This document shows positions 9,780 through 17,782 of a stretch of 54,811 nucleotides of DNA, piece by piece. The translations under genes were made by a program, and so were the position numbers. The DNA comes from CAWHPS01 sp963831235 (lineage in GTDB: Bacteria; Fibrobacterota; OXYB2-FULL-49-7; JAEUSG01): assembly GCA_963831235.1 (NCBI GenBank), contig CAWHPS010000073.1, positions 1-54,811 on the forward strand, in the 5' to 3' direction. The notes beneath the pieces are model-generated. The model saw only the letters and a program-made list of their open reading frames with translations. It was not told the DNA's origin and did no database searches. Numbering within the stretch: the stretch's first letter is position 1; every line of letters begins with the position of its first letter.

Positions 9780-10116
9780 CTGCATTTTCTGCAAAATAAT
9801 TGAAGGCACCATACCTTCAAAAAAGGTCTTTTCATCAGACACATTGTTTGCATTCCACGACATAAAGCCCCAAGCACCCCTGCATGTGCTTATTATCCCC
9901 CGATTACACATACCCAGCCTGAATGACATCGACATTACACATCAAGCGCTTCTCGGCGACATGATTATAACTGCAAAAACCATTGCGCAGGATTTTAAAA
10001 TCTCAGAGCAAGGCTATCGTCTTGCTTTCAATTGCGGCAAAGACGGCGGGCAGGACGTCTATCATATACATCTTCATCTTCTTGGAGGCCGTCCCATGAA
10101 GTGGCCCCCGGGTTAA
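9772..10116 (+). CDS. HIT family (Hint-like) nucleotide hydrolase/phosphoramidase
   Basis: This small histidine-triad protein (114 residues) probably hydrolyses AMP-linked phosphoramidates or dinucleotides. The histidine triad is clear near the C-terminus: YHIHLHLLGG. The N-terminal CIFCKIIEGTIPSKKVF and LHVLIIPRLHIPSL segments are standard, with a CxxC zinc-binding pair. I prefer the ATG at 9772 (MDSCIFCK) over that at 9760 because homologues begin about there. It overlaps the end of the upstream decarboxylase gene by eight bases, suggesting translational coupling. No function beyond the family can be assigned. Confidence 0.92.
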   Translation: MDSCIFCKIIEGTIPSKKVFSSDTLFAFHDIKPQAPLHVLIIPRLHIPSLNDIDITHQALLGDMIITAKTIAQDFKISEQGYRLAFNCGKDGGQDVYHIHLHLLGGRPMKWPPG

Positions 10117-10133
10117 ATCTCCGGATATTCATC

Positions 10134-10985
10134 ATGAAAAAATTTACGCTCCTTATTATTCCCAGGGTTAGTGGAAAAATAAGGGAGTTCGTTGTCACAT
10201 GGCGTACAGTGGTTTATGTCCTTTTATTCATTATCACGGGAATATTCTGTTTCTATCTTACCATAAAGGGAATTCGCCCTTTCTTAATAGACAAGGAAGA
10301 GCTCAATAATCTGCGGGTCGAGAACAAACACATGGAAGAGCAGATGCTCGACATGACACGAAAAGTAATCCTGCTCAAGAAAAAAATCGGCATTATAACG
10401 GAAAAGGAAACCGAGATTCGAAAGCTGGCCAATATAATTGATGATAATGCGGGACTTAAGAAAAAAGTTCAGGAAAATGAAACAGCAACTGCCACAATTA
10501 AAAAACTGAATTCTGAACTTGAAGAACTTAAAAACCTTTCATCATATTATGATTCTCTCTTTGTCAGCATAAGCGGGCAGTCATCACTAATAGAACAGAT
10601 ACCCACCATAAGACCTGTTACTGCCGAGGCATTTATATCCGCAAGATTCGGCATGAAGAACGACCCCTTTTCCGGTAAAATGAAACCCCATCTCGGTGTT
10701 GATTTTGCCTATAAAACAGGCACGCCCGTAGTGGCAACAGCGAATGGTGTTGTAAGCTTTGCCGGAAAGGAAAAAGGGTTTGGCAAATTAATACGCATAA
10801 CACATGGTTCAGGCTATGTTACAATGTATGCGCATCTTGAAGATATTTCAGTAAAAGAGGGTGAGGCGGTTAAAAAAGGACAGAAGATAGGTACGCTTGG
10901 AAATACAGGCCGATCAATAGGGCCTCATCTCCATTACGAAATAATCAAGGATGAAAAACAGGTTGATCCTGAGCTTTACTTTTAG
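10134..10985 (+). CDS. M23 (LytM-type) peptidoglycan endopeptidase with membrane anchor and coiled coil
   Basis: The start at 10134 (MKKFTLLIIPR) is chosen because the protein then begins with a short cytoplasmic tail and one membrane segment (about 25-44, TVVYVLLFIITGIFCFYLTI). A coiled coil (about 55-140, EELNNLRVENKHMEEQML...) follows. The M23 domain is at the end: SARFGMKNDPFSGKMKPHLGVDF supplies the first His and Asp zinc ligands, YVTMYAHLE follows, and IGPHLHYEI carries the last. All metal ligands are present, so it may be an active DD-endopeptidase rather than an EnvC/NlpD-like activator. It follows the HIT gene by 17 bases and is probably the last gene of that transcript. Confidence 0.9.
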   Translation: MKKFTLLIIPRVSGKIREFVVTWRTVVYVLLFIITGIFCFYLTIKGIRPFLIDKEELNNLRVENKHMEEQMLDMTRKVILLKKKIGIITEKETEIRKLANIIDDNAGLKKKVQENETATATIKKLNSELEELKNLSSYYDSLFVSISGQSSLIEQIPTIRPVTAEAFISARFGMKNDPFSGKMKPHLGVDFAYKTGTPVVATANGVVSFAGKEKGFGKLIRITHGSGYVTMYAHLEDISVKEGEAVKKGQKIGTLGNTGRSIGPHLHYEIIKDEKQVDPELYF

Positions 10986-11001
10986 CATCAACATATAATT
11001 A

Positions 11002-11190
11002 TTATAAGGCTTCTATCAACTCCCTGCTGTCTTTGTATTGATTTATCAATATCTTAATATTCAGTAAATCGTCTTTGTTTATTTGATCTTCCCTTAGAGG
11101 TCTGCCGCTTAAAAACGGTATGTAGTCTGGAGACATTACGCTTTCCAACTTAACAAATCTTTTATCATTCACATTATCTCTTGTCTTCAT
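11002..11190 (-). CDS. Small hypothetical protein, 62 residues
   Basis: The start is set at 11190 because GGAGG (11196-11200) lies six bases upstream; a longer frame to 11232 has no such signal. The product begins MKTRDNVNDKRFVKLESV and is polar, with no membrane segment, metal site or known domain. The strong ribosome-binding site and the sensible amino-acid composition support a real gene. It is convergent with the M23 peptidase gene. Small genes of this kind often accompany toxin-antitoxin or mobile regions, but nothing here shows a partner. I do not recognise the family. Confidence 0.6.
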   Translation of the reverse strand: MKTRDNVNDKRFVKLESVMSPDYIPFLSGRPLREDQINKDDLLNIKILINQYKDSRELIEAL

Positions 11191-11370
11191 ATTAGCCTCC
11201 AATGTTAATTTATAATTTAAAAGCAAAACCAATGCCTGATTATAAACCTCTATTATTAATTAATATAGCATTATTCGAAATCCAAGCGGACACAGTTGTC
11301 TATAAATGAAACCTAACCCTTGAATAAATGGACGCAATTGTCTCAAAATTGGTCAAGGTTGAATATGCAA

Positions 11371-12948
11371 TTAATTATATGGCCGGTAATCAAGCAGTAA
11401 GCGCAAGTCTTCCGGATTAAAATAGCAGGTCAGAAGGTTTTCCTGAAATTCCTTTGCATTAAAAGAAGCTGAGGCCCTGTTGTTTATTGAATCAAAGACT
11501 CCTGTAATGTGTTTGAGGTATATCTCCTGCCCGAACCTGGACCCGATTGTTAAAGATGTTTCCGATGGGTCATGGTTTTTATCAGCCAATGCTTCTTCAA
11601 ATCCGGCATATAAATGGTCATTCAGTTTAAATACTTCATGCTTTACATCTTCCAGTATGTCGTGAATAAAGTAATACTGCTCTGATGCTGACAAATAGGA
11701 AAAATCAACGATGGGCGAATGAAAAGTTTTAACAAAGAAATCATTCAGTTTTTCTGAATGCTTTTCCGGGATATTGAATCTGTCAGAGATTTTCCTCACT
11801 TTTTCAAGGTATCTTTTCAATTGATAATCTCTAATAGAAGCCTCGACAGGGACCATGAAAGATTCATAAAAATGAAGGGGGAGCTTCGCCTCAAACCCCT
11901 TGAAATCCTGCATGATGTAATTTGCCTTTGCAAAAACAGGACGACCCAATATCGGGAATTCGAGGTACGGCAGTCCAAACCCCTCCATTACGGACGAAGA
12001 GATTACAAGACTTGATTCCTTTCCAAGTTCGCCAAGACTTACCTCTGTTCCCACCAATTCAGGTCCGAAACCCGCAACACCGGCCCCGCACCTTTTTAAT
12101 TCGCCAAAAACCATTTCTTCGTAGGGCTTGTCATCCAATGAATCCGACGGCAGGGTGATGAGCAATGCGGTTCTCTCCGGCGCACACAGATTGACAGCAA
12201 GCGCTTCAAGAAGGTTTTTTCTTCTAATGGTCCTGCCGGCATACAAAACCCAAGGGCGTTTTCCGTCGAAATAATATCCATTGGATTCGGAAAATCGTCT
12301 CAGACTGTCCGTAATACTATCTTTTCCCACTTTAAGAGTTGTATCCGGAGCCAGAACGACATCAGGAAAATATGAAATATGCTCCTTTGGCATCCCGCTT
12401 CTGATAAAAGAATCATAATCATTCATGTTTATGACAAGCCACTGCGTACCCGGCGAAATAAAGTAATACGGTTCTATCAGGGATGAACGCATAAGATTTA
12501 AATTCGGCCATCTTCCCTGTTCCGCAGAATCATGAACATGAAGGAACATTTTTAAATCAGGGGCTGATACCGCAATCAGTTTAAGAGCAAGCATGTATGC
12601 AGGATTTTTACCAAGCGTGGGATTATGTGCCCATATCAGCTGCCCTCCATTGCAAAGCTTAAGAAGAGACCTTTTAATCTTTTCCGCTGAAACTGATACA
12701 TCGCCCATGCTCTTGTCCCAATACATAAGCCCGGGGATAATCTCGGTTTTTATTTTAACTTTGTTTAGAGCGATTTTTTGAAGCCTATCGAAAAACCATT
12801 TACTTCGATCCATTGTACCAAGAACAAAGATGATCTCATCTTGAATGAAATCACTTTCAATGAGTGTTTTTAGGCTGCTTAATATTAAACTGCTGACTCC
12901 GCCCGGATATAAATGATAGTGTACAATTATCGGACTAAAACGAATCAT
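11371..12948 (-). CDS. GT4-like (GT-B fold) glycosyltransferase
   Basis: The 525-residue protein has the layout of retaining GT-B transferases. The N-terminal domain opens with IIVHYHLYPGGVSSLIL, the 'HxxxGG' glycine loop that binds the acceptor or phosphate side. The C-terminal domain has KRPWVLYAGRTIRRKNLLEAL, the 'vG R...KN' donor-binding motif, then SLVISSSVMEGFGLPYLEFPILGRPVFA, the 'SxxEGFGLP.lE' nucleotide-sugar motif. The ~100-residue tail is unassigned. Its ATG overlaps the stop of the upstream transferase gene by four bases (12945-12948), so the two are translationally coupled and probably make one glycoside together. The sugar and acceptor cannot be told from sequence. Confidence 0.8.
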   Translation of the reverse strand: MIRFSPIIVHYHLYPGGVSSLILSSLKTLIESDFIQDEIIFVLGTMDRSKWFFDRLQKIALNKVKIKTEIIPGLMYWDKSMGDVSVSAEKIKRSLLKLCNGGQLIWAHNPTLGKNPAYMLALKLIAVSAPDLKMFLHVHDSAEQGRWPNLNLMRSSLIEPYYFISPGTQWLVINMNDYDSFIRSGMPKEHISYFPDVVLAPDTTLKVGKDSITDSLRRFSESNGYYFDGKRPWVLYAGRTIRRKNLLEALAVNLCAPERTALLITLPSDSLDDKPYEEMVFGELKRCGAGVAGFGPELVGTEVSLGELGKESSLVISSSVMEGFGLPYLEFPILGRPVFAKANYIMQDFKGFEAKLPLHFYESFMVPVEASIRDYQLKRYLEKVRKISDRFNIPEKHSEKLNDFFVKTFHSPIVDFSYLSASEQYYFIHDILEDVKHEVFKLNDHLYAGFEEALADKNHDPSETSLTIGSRFGQEIYLKHITGVFDSINNRASASFNAKEFQENLLTCYFNPEDLRLLLDYRPYN

Positions 12949-14429
12949 CTGGAAACACCTTTGACATCTTCAATACGCTTTAGAATCTTATTTCGGCTAT
13001 TATAAAAATCAATGGCAAGAGTCTTTACTGCCATGTCAACATTATCTCTGTAAAAGGCTTCGGCAATATCATCCTTTACACCAAGTTTTTTTTCAACCTT
13101 TTCGATATCCCTAATTGTATTGTAGCCCAGTTCAAAAAGTTTAATCTTGCAAAACTCAAGGAAGGCTGCTGTATAAAGATAGTTCAGGGCGCGTTTGCTG
13201 TTTTCCAAATCCCCGGTTGCAATGCAATAACCGATTATTTCGTAAAGCACTTCAACCCATTCCTGTGCGGATAAATTCAGAAAAAATGGAGCATCAATAC
13301 CTGTCTTGACAGCCTGTTCAAGGTTCCTGAATCTTTCTTTTATCCTATTATATAACCCAGCGCTCAAAACCTTTTCCATGGAAGGAGCAAAAGCCGGAAA
13401 TTTATCCACAAGAGCGCGACGCTTTGCAGAAACGCTGAAAACATCCGTAAACCCTGGATTGATAAAACCAATGCCTGTTTCAACTGGGCCCCATTGAATA
13501 ACATGTTTCAGGGGTTCATTTAATTTCATGAGCTTTGTGACACGTCCATCAAGGTGCTCGTAATAAAGAATACGTTCAAGTGCTGCGCCAATAACCTCAC
13601 CTGGCATTACTGATAGTTTTGCATCGTCGGTCACATCATGCAGCTTCGCACCGAGATAGACTTCGTATATGGCTGTGTTGTTGGCGATGTTGTCAAATGT
13701 TGTTGAAATATCAGTGCCATATTTGTACCTTGCCTCAGACCATACTGTTTTTCTCTCAAGCTCAACTGCGCCTGCTGAAAGCACAATATCTCCGGAAATG
13801 CCGCCCGGAACATATCTGCCCAAAAGGGTTGTAAGAGGTCCAACAATATTACGGGTCAATGAAGCATCAACAATATGACGGGCATATCTCGCAGTAATGA
13901 AATAGTCCTTGCCTGGCATTCTTTTTTCATGATCGTCAATTACCTTTAAAAACACACGCTGCCAATCCGCCATTTCGTTTCGCAGATCCCCATCAAGCAG
14001 GATTAATGTTCTGGCATGTGTCAGGGCCATTTCATCAAAGATTAGTTTAAGCGCGCTTCCCTTGCCAGGAATTTTATTTCCACCATAGCCCTCGTAAGGG
14101 GTTGCAATGACCATAATCCTGTTTCGTGTACCCTCATCAAGGAATCTTATGGCGTCCTGGGCAGAATCAACAGCAGCTTTTAATGTTCTAAGATCATTAT
14201 CCGTGCTTGTGCAGCTTCCGTCCGAAACCACAAAAGCCACATTTCTATCCTTGAAATTAAGTGCAGCACCCAAAATACCTTTCTTTAGCTGGAGAGGAAA
14301 ATTGTCGTGATTCTTGTATGTAGGATGCCCTATAATTATATCAGCGCCGAAATCATCAAGAAGGCGTCCGAGTACGCCTTGGCCAAGATTAAGGTCGCCC
14401 TGAAAAACATTTCTGGTTATCTGATACAT
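12945..14429 (-). CDS. GT-A fold nucleotide-sugar transferase (GT81/GT2-like)
   Basis: This 494-residue protein has a GT-A nucleotide-sugar transferase core. NVAFVVSDGSCTSTDNDL is the early sugar-nucleotide loop, GGNKIPGKGSALKLIFDEM is a 'GKGxAL' segment, and TLILLDGDLRNE is the metal-binding DxD motif. That spacing resembles glucosyl-3-phosphoglycerate synthase and mannosylglycerate synthase-type enzymes (GT81 and relatives), so a compatible-solute or glycolipid precursor product is possible. The C-terminal ~170 residues are helical and unassigned. It is the first gene of a two-gene transcript with the GT4-like gene and is divergent from the rRNA methyltransferase gene. Confidence 0.7.
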   Translation of the reverse strand: MYQITRNVFQGDLNLGQGVLGRLLDDFGADIIIGHPTYKNHDNFPLQLKKGILGAALNFKDRNVAFVVSDGSCTSTDNDLRTLKAAVDSAQDAIRFLDEGTRNRIMVIATPYEGYGGNKIPGKGSALKLIFDEMALTHARTLILLDGDLRNEMADWQRVFLKVIDDHEKRMPGKDYFITARYARHIVDASLTRNIVGPLTTLLGRYVPGGISGDIVLSAGAVELERKTVWSEARYKYGTDISTTFDNIANNTAIYEVYLGAKLHDVTDDAKLSVMPGEVIGAALERILYYEHLDGRVTKLMKLNEPLKHVIQWGPVETGIGFINPGFTDVFSVSAKRRALVDKFPAFAPSMEKVLSAGLYNRIKERFRNLEQAVKTGIDAPFFLNLSAQEWVEVLYEIIGYCIATGDLENSKRALNYLYTAAFLEFCKIKLFELGYNTIRDIEKVEKKLGVKDDIAEAFYRDNVDMAVKTLAIDFYNSRNKILKRIEDVKGVSR

Positions 14430-14560
14430 TAAAAAAACCGCCTTTTCTTTATTTAATCCAGATGTTTGAAATAAACTATTTTAAGAATGCGTATGTCTTA
14501 AAGAATAAATTACTATGTGCAAAGATAAAATACAAATAAAAATATTTTCTTGATCATTCC

Positions 14561-15916
14561 ATGAAACCAAAATTAGGACAATTTATAAATATTGACATTC
14601 TTCGCCTGGGTATAAACGGAGAAGGAATCGGTACTCTTGACGGTTTTACAATATTTGTTCCATGGGCATTGCCTGAGGAAAAAGTCCTTGCTGAAATGAT
14701 CCTTGTACATAAAACTTATGGAAAAGCAAGATTGCATAAAATAATTTCCTTTTCAAAAAAAAAACGCTTGGAACCGGCATGCTCTCTTTTTACCAAATGT
14801 GGAGGATGCCAGTTGATGCATCTTCCGTATCAGGATCAACTGACATACAAAACAGCTAGGATTGCTGATAATATACAGCGCCTGGGAGGGATTAACGATG
14901 TCCATATAAAACCATGCATTGCAGCTGAAAAAGAACTCTATTACAGGAACAAGATAGAAGTGCCTTTTGGTCTTGCTCTTGATAAACCGGATTTCGGGTT
15001 CTATGAGTCTGAAAGTCATAACATTATACCTTTTAATGATTGTCCGGTGCATTGCGGCCTTGGCAGGGAAGTATTTACAATTATAAAAAATGTTGTGCTT
15101 GAATCCGGCATTCCTCCATACAATGAGGCAAAGCACAATCAGGGCCTGAGGCATGTGCTTGTCAAAACAGCTGAATCAACAGGAGAGGTTCTTGTTGTAC
15201 TGGTTACAAACGGTTTTGCAGTAAAGGGCATAGAGAAACTTGGGGAGAATTTAATTAAATGTCATAAAGCAATAAAGGGTGTTGTACAGAACAACAATGA
15301 AATGACCGGAAACATAATTCTCGGCAGAAACTGCAGGACACTTGCTGGAATGAATAGCATTTCAGAAAAAATATTCGGCCTTACATTCAATATTGATGCC
15401 CTATCATTTTTTCAGATAAATACCGGTCAGACAAAAAAACTTATTGAAACCGTTATAGCACTTGCATGCCTTACAGGAAAGGAAGAACTGCTTGATATTT
15501 TCTGTGGTGTAGGTCTGTTTTCACTTTGTCTAAGCGGAAAGGTTCGAAAAGTAACCGGCATAGAAAGTGTTGAAAACGCTGTGAACCTTGCTCGTTTCAA
15601 TGCTGGAATAAACAATATAAAGAACACAGAATTCTTATGCGGAAATGCTGAAACCGCAATCAGTAACATCACATCTGCGAATGTTGTTATACTGGACCCA
15701 CCGAGAAAAGGATGCGACCCTTGTGTGCTTTCAGCCATTAATAAGATTTCGCCTTCACGGATTGTATATGTATCATGCAACCCTTCCACTCTTGCGCGAG
15801 ACTTAAAAATCCTGGCTCAATACGGGTACAAAGTTGATGCTGTCCAGCCTATTGACATGTTTCCTCAGACATCTCACGTGGAAACAGTTGCCGGCCTTAA
15901 AAGACATGATTTATAA
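14561..15916 (+). CDS. rlmD: 23S rRNA (uracil-5-)-methyltransferase, RumA/RlmD family
   Basis: The enzyme puts a 5-methyl group on a uridine of 23S rRNA using SAM. The 451 residues comprise a TRAM RNA-binding domain (about 1-60), then an iron-sulphur ligand set C74, C80, C83 with a later cysteine in NDCPVHCGLG. The SAM fold includes ELLDIFCGVGLFSL, VVILDPPRKGC, and the catalytic cysteine of YVSCNPSTLARDL. The C-terminal general-base region is DMFPQTSHVETVAGL. All parts are intact. The exact target (U1939-type or U747-type) and hence RlmD versus RlmC is not certain. No clear ribosome-binding site precedes the ATG at 14561. Confidence 0.88.
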   Translation: MKPKLGQFINIDILRLGINGEGIGTLDGFTIFVPWALPEEKVLAEMILVHKTYGKARLHKIISFSKKKRLEPACSLFTKCGGCQLMHLPYQDQLTYKTARIADNIQRLGGINDVHIKPCIAAEKELYYRNKIEVPFGLALDKPDFGFYESESHNIIPFNDCPVHCGLGREVFTIIKNVVLESGIPPYNEAKHNQGLRHVLVKTAESTGEVLVVLVTNGFAVKGIEKLGENLIKCHKAIKGVVQNNNEMTGNIILGRNCRTLAGMNSISEKIFGLTFNIDALSFFQINTGQTKKLIETVIALACLTGKEELLDIFCGVGLFSLCLSGKVRKVTGIESVENAVNLARFNAGINNIKNTEFLCGNAETAISNITSANVVILDPPRKGCDPCVLSAINKISPSRIVYVSCNPSTLARDLKILAQYGYKVDAVQPIDMFPQTSHVETVAGLKRHDL

Positions 15917-15931
15917 TTAGGCTACTTGATA

Positions 15932-16315
15932 TCACCAGACAGTTTTAGAATAATAAGTCTTGATTATTTTATCAGATGTGATAAGCGGAACTTCAAACTG
16001 CATGGCCGTGGCAACGATAAAACGATCCGCCGGATCTTTATGCTCCCAATCCAGATTCAGTGATTTGATAATAATATCCTCATCAAGAGGTATGAATCGG
16101 ATATTGTCCGCCTGTTTTAGACGATGAATATAGTTTTCCAATGAAATTGGAAAGATAATTTCCTTCTTTTTTATTTTAATTCCGATTTCCCAAAAGGAGA
16201 TTGTGCTTACAAGAATCTCTGTGGTGTTTTCAATGGTTTCTTTTGCCTTATCGGACAAATCATCGTCTTTGCCCATTGTATACCAAATAAGGCAACAGGT
16301 GTCAAGAACAATCAT
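15932..16315 (-). CDS. VapC-type PIN-domain toxin
   Basis: The 127-residue PIN domain protein is presumably an RNase toxin. The acidic metal-binding residues are visible: D5 in MIVLDTCCLIW, the glutamate in SFWEIGIKIKK, and the aspartates of KDPADRFIVATA. The ATG at 16315 is preferred over the upstream in-frame one at 16330, because it overlaps the antitoxin stop as ATGA (16312-16315), the usual coupling in such operons. It is convergent with the rRNA methyltransferase gene. VapC relatives cut tRNA or rRNA; the target here is unknown. Confidence 0.88.
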   Translation of the reverse strand: MIVLDTCCLIWYTMGKDDDLSDKAKETIENTTEILVSTISFWEIGIKIKKKEIIFPISLENYIHRLKQADNIRFIPLDEDIIIKSLNLDWEHKDPADRFIVATAMQFEVPLITSDKIIKTYYSKTVW

Positions 16316-16545
16316 GCCAATCGCCCCCATTCGGAAATGGTCGGAGCAGTCAAATCCCCTTTTATTCGAACTTTCCCTTTGACATCGGCAAATAAATCAG
16401 AGATTTGATTTTTTCCGCGAAACGGTGATATTTTCAAAACCGGGTTACGATGGTCTGTTACAATCAGGTCCTCGCCGGTTTTTTCAATTGTTCGAAAGTA
16501 TTCGAGCATGTGAGCCTTCAAATAACCTTTTGCAACAGTACTCAT
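16312..16545 (-). CDS. Phd/YefM-type antitoxin
   Basis: This 77-residue antitoxin partners the PIN toxin that follows it. The start at 16545 is fixed by AAGGAGG six bases upstream; upstream in-frame start codons have no such site. The product (MSTVAKGYLKAHMLEYFRTI, then GEDLIVTDHRNPVLKISPF) has the Phd/YefM pattern: an N-terminal DNA-binding half with 'g..livt.h..Pv..i.p', and a C-terminal toxin-binding tail. In such pairs the antitoxin represses its own operon and the toxin acts as co-repressor. See the promoter entry just upstream. Confidence 0.85.
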   Translation of the reverse strand: MSTVAKGYLKAHMLEYFRTIEKTGEDLIVTDHRNPVLKISPFRGKNQISDLFADVKGKVRIKGDLTAPTISEWGRLA

Positions 16546-16558
16546 ACGCCTCCTTTTT

Positions 16559-16610
16559 ATGACTATGCTCATGACTATAGTAATATAATTTAATAAATAA
16601 ACTTTGACAA
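16559..16610 (-). promoter_or_regulatory. Promoter and direct-repeat operator of the toxin-antitoxin pair
   Basis: On the minus strand, TTGTCA (16610-16605) is followed after 17 bases by TATATT (16587-16582), a good sigma-70-like match. Between the -10 and the ribosome-binding site are two exact direct repeats, ATAGTCAT, at 16578-16571 and 16566-16559, 12 bases apart centre to centre. That is a sensible place and spacing for autorepressor binding. The promoter is seen in sequence; the operator role is inferred. Confidence 0.45.
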
Positions 16611-16867
16611 CTTTTTTATCTGCCCGCCCACACCTATTCAGCTTATCTAAGCTTATGAATCGATTGCCAATATTACCTGATAATTTGCCTGCCGGAAAGA
16701 CCGTGTGCACAACAACAATCTGTCAGAATAGGACAAAACCTTATCATTCCAAGTCTGAATCGCAAAGCAAAATTGAAAAAGCATTGACATACTATTTCAA
16801 TATTATGTATTTAAAACATCCGTTATTTTTTAAATCTCACATACTATAATATATATAAGGAGATTTT
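16611..16867 (+). promoter_or_regulatory. AT-rich purC leader with a possible promoter
   Basis: The gap between the antitoxin start (16545) and purC is 322 bases without a gene. Apart from the toxin-antitoxin promoter it holds one candidate for purC: TTGACA at 16784-16789, then 18 bases, then TATTTA at 16808-16813. AAGGAGA ends five bases before the purC ATG. I see no purine riboswitch core or obvious attenuator. Confidence 0.35.
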
Positions 16868-17752
16868 ATGGATAAAGTACTCTTAACAACCGACATTAAG
16901 GAATACCCGGTATTTACGCGTGGAAAAGTCCGAGATGTCTATGATATGGGCGATAAACTACTTATAGTAGCAACGGATCGCTTGTCCGCATTTGATGTTG
17001 TTATGCAAAACGGCGTTCCTGGCAAAGGAAAAATCTTGACCCAAATGTCACTTTTCTGGTTCCGTTATGTTGAAGACGTTGTCAAGAACCACCTTGTTGC
17101 AACCGATGTAAAAGATTTCCCAACAAACCTTCAAAAATACTCTGAGATTCTGAAAGATCGTTCCGTAATAGTTAAAAAAGCCAAAAGGTTTGATATTGAA
17201 TGTGTTGTCAGAGGATATATTACAGGTTCAGGTTGGAAAGATTATCAGGCAACCGGAAAAATATGTGGAATCACCCTTCCAAAGGGCCTTAAGGAATCCG
17301 AGAAATTCAAGGAACCAATCTTCACACCAGCTTATAAGGCTGAACAGGGAGAACACGACGAAAACATTGATTTCGACAAAATGATTGCGGTTGTGGGAAA
17401 GCCTGTTGCTGAAAAATTACGTAACCTTACCATAAATATTTACAAAAAGGCCGGAACTTATGCTGAAAGCAAAGGGCTAATCCTTGCCGACACAAAATTC
17501 GAATTCGGCCTTTACGACGGGGAAATAATTCTGATTGACGAAATTCTTTCACCCGATTCCTCCCGCTTTTGGCCTAAAAGTGAATACGCGCCTGGAAGGG
17601 GACAAAACAGCTTTGACAAGCAGTATGTGCGCGACTATCTTAGCAGCATTGATTGGGACAAAAAGCCGCCCGCACCACCGCTTCCGGACGAGGTAATACA
17701 AAAAACCATTGGCAAATATCAGGAAGCATACAAATTAATTTGCAGCAAATAA
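16868..17752 (+). CDS. purC: Phosphoribosylaminoimidazole-succinocarboxamide synthase
   Basis: SAICAR synthetase joins aspartate to CAIR using ATP in de novo purine synthesis. The 294-residue protein is of the longer, eukaryote-like type. It begins with FTRGKVRDVYDMGDKLLIVATDRLSAFDVVMQNGVPGKG, contains ECVVRGYITGSGWKDYQATG, and ends the core with LILADTKFEFGL and LIDEILSPDSSRFW, all signatures of PurC. AAGGAGA lies just before the ATG. It is followed after 30 bases by purH, so the two steps probably share a transcript. No defect is visible. Confidence 0.96.
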   Translation: MDKVLLTTDIKEYPVFTRGKVRDVYDMGDKLLIVATDRLSAFDVVMQNGVPGKGKILTQMSLFWFRYVEDVVKNHLVATDVKDFPTNLQKYSEILKDRSVIVKKAKRFDIECVVRGYITGSGWKDYQATGKICGITLPKGLKESEKFKEPIFTPAYKAEQGEHDENIDFDKMIAVVGKPVAEKLRNLTINIYKKAGTYAESKGLILADTKFEFGLYDGEIILIDEILSPDSSRFWPKSEYAPGRGQNSFDKQYVRDYLSSIDWDKKPPAPPLPDEVIQKTIGKYQEAYKLICSK

Positions 17753-17782
17753 CAACCAACATTAAAATATCAAGGTTTTAAA

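Noticed and set aside
11270..11360. Two similar GGACRCARTTGTCT stretches near the glycosyltransferase end
   Set aside because: Only two imperfect copies with no element boundary or reading frame; not enough to call a mobile-element remnant.
16611..16867. Purine riboswitch upstream of purC
   Set aside because: No conserved three-way junction core is recognisable.
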